Source: Cymodocea nodosa (taxonomy: Eukaryota; Streptophyta; Magnoliopsida; Alismatales; Cymodoceaceae). Taken from it: a stretch of 64,000 bases of DNA. How positions within the stretch are numbered: the first letter of the stretch is position 1; each line of letters starts with the position of its first letter. Location: assembly GCA_036874045.1 (NCBI GenBank), contig CM072335.1:14590001-14654000 (forward strand), in the 5' to 3' direction. The translations under genes and the position numbers were made by a program. The notes beneath the pieces are model-generated. The model had not been told where the DNA came from. It ran no database searches and worked only from the letters and a program-made list of their open reading frames with translations. Below are positions 24,171 through 35,462 of the stretch, piece by piece.

Positions 24171-24495
24171 ACTTACATATATTATTTCTAGGAAAAATTG
24201 AAATGAGTATGTTATTATAATCTGACTGATGATAATGTAATCTGAAAGAAAATTATATGGTTATTAAATTATATAATGAAAGAAAGAGAAATGATACTTA
24301 TGTAATTATTGACACCTGAAAGTTTTATTTCTGAAAGGTAAATTTTACACAAATAATAGAAATAAGCTTAAGTGAACTTAAGTCAACAAACTTGTTTGTT
24401 GAATAAAAATTTAACCCAACGAAGGTACTTTGTTGAGTTAAATATATTTCATAATTGATTTAATATGGTTTTGTCATCATAAAAAAGGGAGAGAT
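24171..24495 (+). other. Copia-1 3' untranslated region and polypurine tract
   Basis: From about 24330 the sequence matches the same region of copia-2 (28024-28200 on the minus strand), ending TTGTCATCATAAAAAAGGGA. The polypurine tract AAAAAAGGGAGAGA (24481-24494) directly precedes the 3' LTR and would prime plus-strand synthesis. Confidence 0.85.
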
Positions 24496-26135
24496 TGTTG
24501 AGTATTTTGTTTTGACGATGTGTGCTGAATAAAATAATCATATTTGCTCAATTACTATTGCTTGTAAAAAGAAATTAAAATAATCAATTAATACAGAAAA
24601 AGCTTATTGATATAAATACTTGTCTGTATTGGATCTGAAATTATACTAAGTTAATAACTAATCGTTTCATTGCATTAATTTCTCATTTAACTAAATGTTA
24701 AGTTAACGTGTGTTTTTATTGAAAAACATGATATGTTTTAAAGTTATATTTTCTGTATCATGAACAGTGCACGTTTAGACAACTCGTTAAGTTAGAGTTT
24801 TGTTCGTATAGAGTTCACGTGAGAACTCGTTAAGTTAGAGGCTTAAAGGTTAAAATAGGTCATGTAAGAACTCGTTAAGTTAGTGAGTAAAAGTAGAGAC
24901 TAACTCGTTAAGTTAGTATTATACACGTGGTGAAATTATAAGTTACGAATATTATACTGTATCATGTGAGGTGCACATGTTTAACTCGTTAAGTTAACAT
25001 AACTAAACGTGTTGAGTTGTTATATTGAACACTAAGGCAACGCGTTAGGTTAGTGTTATAAACTTAAGTTGTTATTTTTGCACATGGTAAAATTCTTATT
25101 ATAAAAACATTTGTTTATTATTAGTTCGTTGAGTTATCGTAACACAATAGAGATGGTTCGTTGAGTTATTGTAACACAACGGAGATGGTTTGTTGAGTTA
25201 GCGTAACACCACAGAGATAGTTCGTTAAGTTAGCTACAATACTTGTCACGTGAGTTGGCACATGAGGAACTCATTAAGTTAGAAACGTTAAGTTATATAT
25301 ATGCTTGTTTTACTCGTTTAGTTAACATTAAAGTAACGACTTCTTATTATGCTTGATGGAAAATTTTGGATGAAAAGGTTTATTTTACAGGAAATTTTTT
25401 AGAGATCCAAGATTGATGATTAAAGAAAATTTGAAATGTAAACGTAGGTTAGAATGTGTGTATTTCGATGAAGGAAAAAGAAAAGACATGAAGAAGTGGA
25501 AGACTGATAGTGATTAAACATGGAGGATATGCATGAAATGAAGATACAGTATAAAAGGCAAAGAATTCTCATTGATCAGTTATCCCTACACACAAAACAA
25601 AAAATCTTTTCAGGGATCAAAAACACCTTTCGGGGAAAAGCTCTCTAGTGAAAGAAAATTCAGTGAAGCATAAAATGTCAAATTTATGTCGTTGAAGATT
25701 TGAAGTATCAGATGGAAGATAATTTAGTAAAGCAGAAAAAGGTAAGATATACGTCACTAAAGATTTAATGTATTAGATGAAAGCAAATTCGGTGAAGTAG
25801 AGAAAGACAAGATATTCGTCACTGAAGAATTGCTGAAGAAGAAAGAGAAGAAGAAGAAGAAAGATCTTAAATAGGGAGAAATGTTTTAAATTCCACAAAT
25901 TAATTTTCATTGTTTGCAATTATGAAATTGTATAGATGAAACATGGTATCGATATATAATTGTATCTATAATTTTTGAGGAGAATTGAATTGTATATTGT
26001 AATTGAAACCTTGAATAAAAATGATTTTATGAAAATAGTGTCTCGACTTGTTTTTGAATTTTAAAGTTTCAATTATATTCGAAAATGTTGAAAAACACAA
26101 TTCACCCCCCTCTTATGTAGTCATACGATCCTATA
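24496..26135 (+). repeat. Copia-1 3' LTR
   Basis: This LTR begins TGTTGAGTATTTTGTTTTG and ends CGATCCTATA. It aligns with the 5' LTR but is about 200 bp longer, partly because of a 32-bp tandem block at 25124-25235. Many substitutions separate the two LTRs. Confidence 0.85.
25124..25235 (+). repeat. 32-bp tandem repeat within the copia-1 3' LTR
   Basis: GTTCGTTGAGTTA or a close variant starts at 25124, 25156, 25188 and 25220, an exact 32-bp period. Each unit holds one GTTGAGTTA-type core and a TAACAC...GAGAT tail. The right-hand LTR at 46875-48629 has a related but shorter form. Confidence 0.85.
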
Positions 26136-26296
26136 TATTTCAGAAGGGGGTGATTCTGAAATCATGGAAATTTTTTTCTTTTATACTTGGGAAAGTTTTT
26201 TAACTTTCTCAAGTTTCCAAGTTGGCACAAACATCGACTAAAAATTTCCACACTTTACTTTCCAAGAATTCCAATGAGGCACAAACCCCCCTTAAA
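26136..26296. other. Short spacer between copia-1 and a gag fragment
   Basis: About 160 bp with no recognisable element. It does not resemble the hAT relic left of copia-1, so there is no evidence that copia-1 simply inserted into one continuous target. Confidence 0.5.
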
Positions 26297-27229
26297 TGCT
26301 AAAGGTTTAAACATCTTGTTTTGTGCTTTATCTCATGATCAATTTAACAAAGTTTCTACATATCAAACTGCATATGAGAATGGAATGTATTAGAAGTTGA
26401 CAACAAAGGTACTAACCAAGTCAAGGAATCTAAGATTAATATGTTAGATAAATAAGAGCTTTTTAAAATGCACGAAAATGAATGTATCTCTGATATGTTT
26501 TCCCGTTTTCTTGAGATTGTAAATTCATTAAAATCTTTAGGCAAGAAATTCGAGGAAAAAGACTTGGTAAGAAAGATCCTTGGATCTTTAACTAAAATTT
26601 AGGCTCAAAAGACAACATCAATTGAAGAGTCCAAAGATTTAAATACATATACTCTCGATGATCTCATAGGCAATTTAACAACCTATGAAGTACAACATTT
26701 AGATCCAAAAGGGAAGAATCCTAGAAGAAATCTGGCTTTTGAGGCTGATAAAGTCTTAGAAGTTATTAGTGATTCTGACAATGATTTATTTTTGTTGACC
26801 AGAAAATTTAGAAATCTATTGAAGAAATGCAGAAACTTCAGGTCGGTAAAGACATCTAAAGATATGAAGAAATTCAGAAAGAGAAGGGCACTTAAAGTGA
26901 CATGGGATGACTCTTCAACTTCACAAAGTGAAGAAACAAAGGATTCAACTTTAGAAATTGAATCCTCATCAGAATCAGATTCAGAAGAAAATCTGACAAA
27001 TGTATGCTTCATGGCGAAATCTAGTGAGGTATCCTCTGATCAAAATGCTAGTTTTGATAGTTTTGATGGATTACTTGTTGAATACAATAAACTAGCTAGA
27101 AAATATAAGAAAGTAAAAAAGGAAAGAACACTAGGAAAATACTAGATGAATCTGAAAATAAGATTGATTTTCTAAACTCTACATTGAATAAATTTAAAGA
27201 AGAAAATCAAAAGCATGCACATATATCTA
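26297..27229 (+). pseudogene. Copia gag fragment (third, more divergent copy)
   Basis: Across frames it reads LNAKGLNILFCALSHDQFNK, then INML...ELFKMHEN, MFSRFLEIVNSLKSLGKKFE, IEESKDLNTYTLDDLIGNLT, and an acidic Ser/Glu-rich tail followed by NVCFMAKSSE. These match copia-1 gag in order but with clear divergence. The zinc knuckle is missing, apparently by deletion. There is no LTR or PBS at its left, and it runs directly into a reverse-oriented LTR at about 27230. It is either a separate, mostly lost element or part of one cut by the copia-2 arrival. Confidence 0.8.
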
Positions 27230-28007
27230 ACTTTCTCTACTTCACTGAATTTGCTTTCTTTTATCTAAGATTTCCCCGGAGAGGTGTTTTGATCATTGAA
27301 AATATTTTTCGTTTAGTGTGTGGGATAATTGATCTACGAGAATTCTATGCCTTTTATACTGTATATTCACTTCATACGTATCCTCCATGTTTAATCACTA
27401 TCAGTTTTCCACTCTTCAAGTCTTCTCTTTTTCTTTCATTGAAATACACATGTTCTGACCCATGTTTTCCTTTCGAATTGTCTTTAATTGTCAATCTTGG
27501 ATCTCTTAAAAATTTCCTGCAAAATAAACTTTCTTGTCTAAAACTTTTCATCAAGTGTATAATAACAAGTCGTGTTAATGTTAACTAAATGAGTAAAACA
27601 AGTAGATTTTTAACTTAACGTATCTAACTCAACGAATTCATCATGTGTCAAATCACATGACAAGTACTATAGCTAACTCAACGAACTAAGTCTATGGTGT
27701 TATGCTAACTTAACAAGTTGTCTTTAATGTGCATTATACATGATATAGAAAATATAACTTTAAAACATATCATGCTTTACAATACAAACACATGTTAACT
27801 TAACATTTAGTTAAATGAAAAGTTAGTATAACACAACGACTATTTATTTAACTCAGTATAATCTCAGATCCATTACAGACAAGTATTTATATCAGTAAAC
27901 TTTTTTTGTATTAATTGATGTTCTTAATTGACTTTCACAAACAATAGTAATTGAGTAAATATGATTATATTCATTTAGCACACATCATCAAAATAAAATA
28001 CTCAACA
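27230..28007 (-). repeat. Copia-2 3' LTR, truncated
   Basis: On the minus strand it begins at 28007 (TGTTGAG) and aligns with the LTRs of copia-1 and 46875-48629 for about 780 bp, then stops at the gag fragment boundary. The LTR end that would read GATCCTACA is missing. Confidence 0.8.
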
Positions 28008-28457
28008 ATCTCCTCCTTTTTGATGATGACAAAACTATATTAAATCAATTATGAAATATGTTTAACTCAACGAAGCACCTTCGTTGGGTTAAGTTTTAAT
28101 TCAACAAACAATTTTTGTTGACTTAATTTCACTTAAGCTTATGTTTGTTGTTTGTGTAAAAAAAAACATCTCTTAGAAGTAAAACTTCCAGAAAGAAATT
28201 AATAACCATAGAATCATCTCCCTTTAATATATGCATTTAAACTCATAATCATCTGCCCCTTTTTGTCATTAATCAAAAAGATGATTACATAGTATAAAAA
28301 TCTGAGAGACACAGACACATTTACAACTAAACTTTTTGTAAACATTAATAAGAATGAACACATTTACAATAAAATGTATTGTTCAAAAAATCAAATAATA
28401 AATACAAACATTACATTGTATATTCAGAATTCAAGTAAACAAACAAAGGATTTGACA
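28008..28457 (-). other. Copia-2 polypurine tract and 3' untranslated region
   Basis: AAAAAGGAGGAGAT (minus strand, 28021-28008) abuts the LTR as a polypurine tract. A second purine-rich word, AAAAAGGGGCAGATG, lies near 28272-28258. The sequence to about 28200 is shared with copia-1; beyond it no coding signal is seen until the accessory ORF. Confidence 0.7.
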
Positions 28458-30798
28458 TTTATCTATTCCTCCTAATGATATCATTAATAGCATTACAAAT
28501 TTTATCTCCTAGATGCTTAAAATCATTTCTAATGTCATTCAGCACTGCATCTAAGTTAGGAGGTAGCTTAGGTTGCTGTTGTACTTGTTTTGAAAAGTTT
28601 TGCTATTATGGTTGGTATTCTATAAGGTCAGGTTGTTGTCGTTGCTATTGTTGTTGCATTGACTAGTATTTTTGCAAATCTTTGATACTGAAGGCTCTCA
28701 TGCCTTTAGTTTCAGAGGGCTAGTTAGATAAATCTAATTGGTTTGTAAGAATTCTACATACAACATCATGAAAAAATAATTTTGAACTCATATGTTGTAG
28801 TTGATATATGAAAACATCAAACTAATTGATTTGAATTTTTTTTAGGAGGCCATAAGTTGCATATAAACAACTTCTGCTGACTTTTAGATTATGTCCAACT
28901 TTTTGAAATAAATTGGTATGCAGAATATTTGCAATAAACCTTGCCTTTGCATTTAGATTCTCCATTAATCTCATTTCGATATATACACTTGGAATTTATG
29001 ATAAAGACTGAATGTCCCATTCCAACTGTCTAACAATGTCAAATCTGTTGGTAACAACACCTTCATTCCTTAATCTCAAAACTTCAAAAATCAATTCAAG
29101 TGATAAAGTAAACTCCTATTGAGTTATTTAGGTTTTCAAAACATTTTCATTCTATACCAAATTGTTGTAAAAAGTTGCAATAAGCTCTTTATATTGCTTC
29201 CATTTTGTTCCAACTAGTAAGAATTGCATTAGGCCTTGAAACTCAAATAGATCTCTTATTTTCAGTAAACTTCTAAATTTTATTGGTTGAACATGCGGAA
29301 TCTGACATAAAATCAAATTATTGTATTTCTACAATGCTTTCTCAGACCTAAAATATATTGAATTTCCTTGAATGGGTAGAATTCTGTACAGAGAAGGTGA
29401 TACCTAAAGCCTTGATTTAGAATTTAATTCATCTTTAGGAACCTCTTCTTCAAAATAAATGTCATTGTGTTCTCTTGTAAAAATATTTTCTTGAAGTTGC
29501 TTAGGTAAGCTTGATTCTTCAGCTTCAATAGTGTGAGGAACATTTTCAATATTTGCCACATCCATAAGTTTAGTTTCTATAGAATGTTCAGAGTTCAAAT
29601 TTTCCATAAATTCAACATTCGATGTATCTATCTATAATTCTTCATTTTCTTCAATAGATATTTCCATTTGTACATGTGAATTCTCAAACTCTAATTCTAT
29701 AGATTCTGAAACAAGCTAATCAACATGAAACTCTTCTGGAGTCTTGTCTTTTTCAATAGCTGCTACTCTAGACAATTCATCCTTTGAACTAGTTACCGCT
29801 TCAATATTTTTAAGTACATCTGCAATAACTTGTTCAATATCAGTTGCCTGATGCTTTGATTGCTCAATTTCCTTATCATCAGGGCTTGAAACTATAGAAA
29901 AACTTGAACTAAAATGTTGCTTTGATTGCTTTTCAAGTTTTCTAGAAAAAGAGAATAAAGTCTCATCATCATCATTAGTTTTAGTATGTTCTGAACTAAT
30001 GAGCTTGTTAGATGCACTATAAGGTATAATGTCTAGACATACATTGCCCTTTGGAATTAAATCCACATTTAATTTTTCTTTTTCAACAAATTTTCTAACT
30101 CTTCGTCTCTTGTAACAAGTTAGCTATTCTTCTGCTATTATTGCTATTTTCTTTTGAATCTGTTTCATAAAAGTTTTTTGTTTTAATTCTTCAAAGGCAC
30201 TTTCTATAACTATTTCCTTTCGAAGACTATCAACTTTTCTCTGATCTACAACAATATTTGTTTGTTTTTCCTTTGAAAATAAAGGTGTAGGCATAGCAAA
30301 TTCATGTTCTTCCTCAAATGATTGTAGTCTTGTTCCATTGATAGGTGTTTGAGAAATTCTATTAGATGAACCTACTCCTTTTTTTAAGTATTTAGCAAAT
30401 TGTTCCAAAAATGCTATCTCCGTACATTTCATATGATACTCTTTATCAAATTTACTTCTTATACCCATATATTGTATATTGTCAGCTGTATTTTGAAGTT
30501 CTTGTCTAACTTCATCTAGTATTTCTTTTCTAAAGAAATAGTTGCTATATATTTAAGCTAACATTTTGTCAACTTGAAAAATCTTTTTAAACCATGTACG
30601 AGGAATGTCATCAACATCTATTTCTTTACCTTTGGCATTTCCTCTACCTCTTCCTTTGCCTCTACCATGCCCTTTGTAGAACTTGGAAAATATCATCGCA
30701 GATTGTAACAGGAACAAGTGGGAAAGATTTTCAGAAAGATGTTTATGAGATAACCTAAGTTCCCGTTTAAATAGGGTTTCAGTAGAATAACTTAACAA
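28458..30798 (-). pseudogene. Gypsy-type accessory ORF (ORF-X) relic inside copia-2
   Basis: On the minus strand an interrupted frame starts near 30798-30700 with a basic Gly/Arg-rich stretch (GHGRGKGRGRGNAKGKE), then a long charged, Glu-rich middle, and at about 29262 reads KIRDLFEFQGLMQF. It continues through blocks such as NEGVVTNRFD and NILHTNLFQKVGHNLKVSR, then a Gln-rich tail, ending in a helix before the stop at 28458. The DLFEFQGL block and what follows match the accessory ORF of the gypsy element (55216-57421), though the N-terminal halves differ. The domain resembles what databases call a putative plant transposon protein, often seen in Athila-like elements (recalled from memory). 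Its function is unknown. At least seven in-frame stops are present. Confidence 0.65.
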
Positions 30799-30969
30799 GT
30801 CTATTAGTTGGGTTTGAATTTTAAATGAATATTGAATAAAGTTTATTTAATCGAGGTACCTAAAAAATTTAAGCATAACTCATTGAGTTACCTAACCTAA
30901 TGAGTAAAATGCTGTTTAGAGGTAGTTTTACATGTTACCTTACATAACATAATGTCTAATTAGTATACT

Positions 30970-32500
30970 TGACAAAACAAAATAAGTTTCAAATGTTTTC
31001 AATTGAAAGCCTCCGAAAACAACATACAAGCTATAAGTAACTTATATAAATATTATCTTGGTAACATTGTAAATTATTCTAATATTCTTTTTATGAATCT
31101 AAAATAGTTTGTTTATCTATTAAATTGTTTCATCAAGATCTTAAGAGGACTAAACTTAGATTAACTAAGCTTTATATTCTGAATGATATTAATCTATTTT
31201 TGACATTGTAATTCCTCCCCCTACAAATATACTTCAAATATATTCAATAACATACAAAATATACTTGTATAAAAATAGGTGTTACTTATAACTATACTTT
31301 AAATTTTTTTTCCAGAAATATTCTGTTATCCTGAATTCATCAAGAATGATTTCTAGAATCAACTCCAACCGTATATGAATCAAAACATAACTTTAATATG
31401 ATTAACTCAAGGAGAATAAAGGTATGTATCTCAAATAAATGTTTTCAAAAGTACTAATTTTGATTCAATAAATCAGTAGTCATATTGGTAGAAACCATAT
31501 TCAATTCAAAGATATTTGTAATTAATGAAACAACTTTTATCATTTTAAAATGGTAAATATTGATAAGTTTCTTTAAAAGTTAGTTTGAAGAGCTTGAATC
31601 ATACAAGAGATTTCTAATGTACCAGTGTAATGAGCTTTCAGTCAACAATCCTAGGTTTGATTAGGACCTTAGCACCTACTACCAAGCACCTACTCCTATA
31701 AGAACTTTGGAGTTAATTGTGTTTGGGCAAGAATAGAATCAGGATGGGTGACCATCTAGGAAGTTCTTGTGCAGTGCCTATAGGCAGTAGTACTGGCTCT
31801 ACTCAAGCATTGACAAGCTGTAGGTATGTGCACCACTTACCCAATTCACGTGCCAACATTGCGGGCCTTGTCTTAGTAATCTCAAGAGTTGGTGGATGGG
31901 GCCACTTAGGGTACCTTCAACTAGTTGAGAATCTTTGCGAGATAAAGTGCATAATACTTGGAGAAATCTACCATGTTGGGGCCTAATAAGGCATCTTACA
32001 AACTTTTGCCTCCTTGGATACTCTTGGTGTACAAGCCTTTTTTAGGACAGCAATCTTTACATACCTATCTGCTCAAGTACAAGAGGCTTGTGATCAAACT
32101 GATTAATAAACTCTCAAAGATTTTCACTTTGTAAGAATTTTTTATTTTAAGCACAATATTTATGTATTTCATTAATACAGATGCAATAAAACACAAATCT
32201 CATACAATTTTTACATCTATGATTTTACTAAAAATATGAATCAATTTCAATAAGCTTATACTTTTGATTAGTAGTTTAATATGATTTACATATAAATTAT
32301 TCTACAAGGTTAATCAATCAAGTCAAACTCATTCTTGATCATATGCACTTTCATTGATCCATAGAAAACACTTAATCAAAATTTCAGAGGAATTTAATGT
32401 TTTCCATTGACATTTCCATTTAAAATTTCTAAAAACCATTAAACTTAGAAAAATAATTAAAATCAATAAGATACTATAATAATGTTATAGTAAATGCATA
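30970..32500 (-). other. Gypsy 3'-region-like sequence inside copia-2
   Basis: Read on the minus strand from about 32490 to 31000, this matches gypsy 61760-62840 in the same order, with an insert at about 31675-32030. It is non-coding. It sits directly after copia RNase H and before the accessory ORF, whereas in the gypsy element the 3' region follows both the accessory ORF and the F-box gene. Confidence 0.7.
31675..32030 (+). mobile_element. 5S rRNA-derived insert (Cassandra-type LTR or 5S-derived SINE)
   Basis: An insert of about 355 bp interrupts the gypsy-like sequence. Its first part (31690-31782) is clearly related to the 3' two-thirds of plant 5S rRNA: AGAACTTTGGAGTTAA, GTGTTTGGGCAAGAATAG and AGGATGGGTGACC are all present, so the internal RNA polymerase III control region is recognisable. 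The remainder is unrelated to 5S. Size and content fit a solo LTR of the Cassandra TRIM group, which carries 5S sequence in its LTRs; a 5S-derived SINE is the alternative. Terminal TG/CA and target duplications could not be fixed. A pure 5S pseudogene would not explain the extra 250 bp. Confidence 0.6.
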
Positions 32501-32514
32501 GCCTACAAATATCT

Positions 32515-32972
32515 AAATTTAATCTTATGTTGTAGAATGTAGTTTCATTTAGAGGTTTTGTAAATATATTAGCTAATTGATTTTTACTAGACACAAATCC
32601 TAATTATTTTACCTTTAATTACGTTATCTCTTAGAAAATGATGTCTGACCTTTATATGCTTTGTTCTAGAATGTAATACAAGATTTTTGGAAAGATTTAT
32701 TGTAGAACTACTGTCACAATAAATCTCAATTGTATCATAAGATAATCCAAAATCTTCTAAAGTTCGTCTTATCTATAGAATTTGAGTGCAACACAATGCA
32801 GTAGCAACATATTTAGCTTTAATGGTTAAAAGTGCTATACAGTTTTGCTTTTTATTAAACCATGACACCAAATTATTTCTCAATAATTGATATATGCCAT
32901 TGGTACTCTTTCTATCAGATTTAGATCCTACGTAATCAACATCAGTATATCCTATAAGATCTATTGAACTAT
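32515..32972 (-). pseudogene. Copia-2 RNase H relic
   Basis: From the solo LTR edge downward it reads SSIDLIGYTDVDYVGSKSDR, then KSTNGIYQLL, VSWFNKKQNCIALLTIKAKY, then CDSSSTINLSKN and HHFLRDNV. These are the copia RNase H blocks with the A-E-A-E-Y motif reduced to IKAKY. It joins to 35130-35462 once the solo LTR is removed. The LADIFTKPL terminal block is only partly visible near 32550. Confidence 0.85.
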
Positions 32973-35129
32973 TGTTTAGAATGAAAAAGTGCATATTATT
33001 AATGGTTAAATGATGGTTAATTGCATAATATTTAGCTTATCATATGAGAATTAAGCCATTATGTTATAATTGCACTGTTATATGCTTTAATTGAAGAATC
33101 TGCTTAATTTGGGGGAATTAATGTTAATTTAGTACATTTCTGAACTGTCGGTAAGTTGCAGGCTGTGAAATTCTTTAGTATCCAAATTTTCTGATATTTT
33201 GGACAGTTATGTTTAACATACCAAACATATTTGGACAGTTATGTCTAACAAATCAAACATGTATCAGATAGTTATATTTTGAGACAATAGTTTATTATTT
33301 CCTGAAGTATACGTGTCGAAACCATAATGCATGACTTAAGTGAACTTTCGGTGAGTTATCTATAACTATCCGAAATTGCAGCTAGGCATCGGATAGTTAG
33401 CCATGTAACTCTTCGAAATCTCTTTTTATTTATAAAATAGCTGAAAACAAATGTCATGTTATGGGAAATTGACTTAAGTGGATTTTTGGTGAGTTATCTA
33501 TAACTATCCGAAATGCATCTGAACATCGGATAGTTAGCTTCGTAACTCTCCGAAATGTTATTTTATGATTAAACTGCTATTGACACGTGTCGAGATCTGG
33601 TAAATTTACTTAAGTTATATATCAGTGAGTTATTTGTAACTATCCAAAATGCATCTGAGCATCGGATAGTTAAGTTTATAAGTATCTGAAATGCACTTGA
33701 GCATTGGATAGTTAAATTTATGCACGTGTTTTATAGTTAAATCAACGAAGAAAGTCCGTTGAGTTATCTGTAACTCCATGGACTATATATTTTCTAATAT
33801 GCCACTGTAGCGGTTGCAGGAATAGACAGTTGGAAGAGAAAAACCACATTTGCACGTATCACACAAGGAAAGAAATCATCACCGTTGATACGAATGAAGG
33901 AAATCCAACCGACCATTCAAGCAGAAGCAGTTATTATTGAAGAAATATAAAAGAAAAGAAGAAAAAGAAGAAGTGTGTGATCGATGGGCAGATAATGTGT
34001 GCAGAGGAGGATGAGTATCGCAATTCTCTGAAGTTCCACACCAACCATCATCATCACCACCATAATCACCAACCATCGGAGGTCTGTGAAGATACTTGCC
34101 TGATGTCGGGTCAATTCCAAGCCAAACATAGTGCCTGACAACCACTGTGAGGAGTGATCGCGTTGCGGGAAGGGAAGCCATTTTTACCAAGCGCTGACTC
34201 ATATTTCAGGAGATCGTAAAGCTTTTAGCTTTGGCTTCGGGTTGATGCCTGTATGCTGAAGAGAAGATCATCTTGCAATTCTGGACTCGTGATTCTATAG
34301 GAAGAGGAGACAGAATTGTAAGTGGTTTAATTTTCAGTGGTGTAATCGCGTTGCAAGTAGTGTCGGAAGTATTTACTGTCAAGTGAGATTACTTTACATT
34401 TCACCTTTTGCCCATTTCCATGTTCATATTAAAACAAAAATACAAAAACAATTTATCTATGTTTGTATGTTATATTTGAGTGTTGTATTATTTGTGTTGT
34501 ATCATGATTAATGTTATCTTTGTCAGTGTTGTGATTGTTTTATATTTATTTTAGTTTTACAATTTACTGAAATCGGTTCGTAAAAAAGACTTAAAGATTT
34601 TAATGGCTACTGTTTGAATTATTTGAATGTTAGTATTGCTTAATGATAAATCAAATGTTAACTAACATTAAAGAGCTTAATTGATGTTATTTACAATCTG
34701 TGGAATCGCCTAATGGTTGGCCGAATTCCTTTGTAAATAGTAGTATTAAAGAGAAAAGACAGGCTCGTGGAGTTAACTTAAGTCCACGAGGTTAGTCCGT
34801 TGAGTTAGCCATAACTCAACGAACTTTATCCGTTGAGTTAACTATAATTCAATAGAGAGCTTATTGAATATATAAATTTGATTATTAACAAACGAACTGT
34901 TCTCAAGTTCTTCAGCAATTCCCTATGGGATCGACCTGTACTTGCACACTGATACAACAGACATTGTGCACTTGCAGTTAAAGTACAAATTAGAATTAAT
35001 ATCTAAATTGTATTAAAGGTTGTTTGTTTACTTCCAAAAGAAAGAATAGGCATAAAGATAAATTAACTAAGTAAAAACAGAAGTGACAAATCCAAGTTTT
35101 TCTGGTGTAGTGCTGGGAAAACACAAACA
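32973..35129 (+). mobile_element. Gypsy solo LTR no. 2 inside copia-2 RNase H
   Basis: This 2157-bp unit begins TGTTTAGAATG and ends AACACAAACA. Perfect 5-bp target duplications ACTAT lie at 32968-32972 and 35130-35134. Removing it rejoins the copia RNase H frame (YYSEDS joined to NNSSIDLIGY). It is the same LTR type as 17120-19379 and 62858 onward. It contains CCGTTGAGTTA (34797), TAACTCAACGAA (34812), CCGTTGAGTTA (34830) and an upstream series of TAACTATCCGAAA and CGGATAGTTA words (33360-33720). Confidence 0.94.
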
Positions 35130-35462
35130 ACTATCCTCAGAATAATACAGTCTGAAATTTTTAGTTCATTGTATATATCTAAATATTCTTTTAACAGTAA
35201 TTGAGTATAATTCTTTAGGATTAGATTGAAATCTAGCACAAGCACATACAACAAACATAATATCAAGTCAACTAGCTATCAAATAAAGTAAAGAACCAAT
35301 CATACTTCTGTATTTTCTTTGATCTATTGATTTTCCTATGTCATCAATATTTAACTTTAAACAAGTACTCATAGGAGTTCCTCGAATCCTTGTATCATTA
35401 AAATTAAATTGCTTAAGCATTTCAACTACATACTTTTCCTTATATCATCATTATCAACTTTA
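35130..35462 (-). pseudogene. Copia-2 RT-RNase H connection, after internal deletion
   Basis: The minus strand reads MLKQFNFNDTRIRGTPMST, then SIDQRKYRSMIGSLLYLIAS and VKRIFRYIQ, the segment just downstream of the RT catalytic core. It is joined at about 35455-35462 to the integrase end (SFRESQSKVDND). The RT palm, including YVDD, is missing. Confidence 0.82.

Larger units (their letters stand above)
14368..26135 (+). mobile_element. Copia-1: Ty1/copia LTR retrotransposon, degenerate, with nested and foreign inserts
   Basis: A TGTTGAG...CCTACA LTR at 14368-15805 pairs with a second LTR at 24496-26135 (its terminal CA changed to TA). Between them lie a decayed tRNA-Met primer site, gag, protease, integrase and part of RT, in copia order. 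Gag is interrupted by a gypsy solo LTR (17120-19379). From about 22677 to 24165 the expected RT end and RNase H are missing and gypsy-derived sequence stands in their place. Flanking 5-mers CTACT and TATTT do not match. The LTRs differ in length (1438 and 1640 bp) and the coding parts hold many stops, so it is old and inactive. Confidence 0.88.

Noticed and set aside
25124-25235. Regular 32-bp repeats resembling a CRISPR array
   Set aside because: Units are contiguous with no unique spacers, lie inside an LTR, and the DNA is plant nuclear.
14363-26140. Target-site duplication for copia-1
   Set aside because: CTACT on the left and TATTT on the right do not match, and the DNA on the two sides is unrelated, so none is claimed.
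27184-27588. 134-codon plus-strand frame
   Set aside because: It runs from the gag fragment into a reversed LTR; only the first dozen residues are gag, the rest is LTR antisense.
31717-31986. 89-codon plus-strand frame
   Set aside because: It simply translates the 5S rRNA-derived insert.
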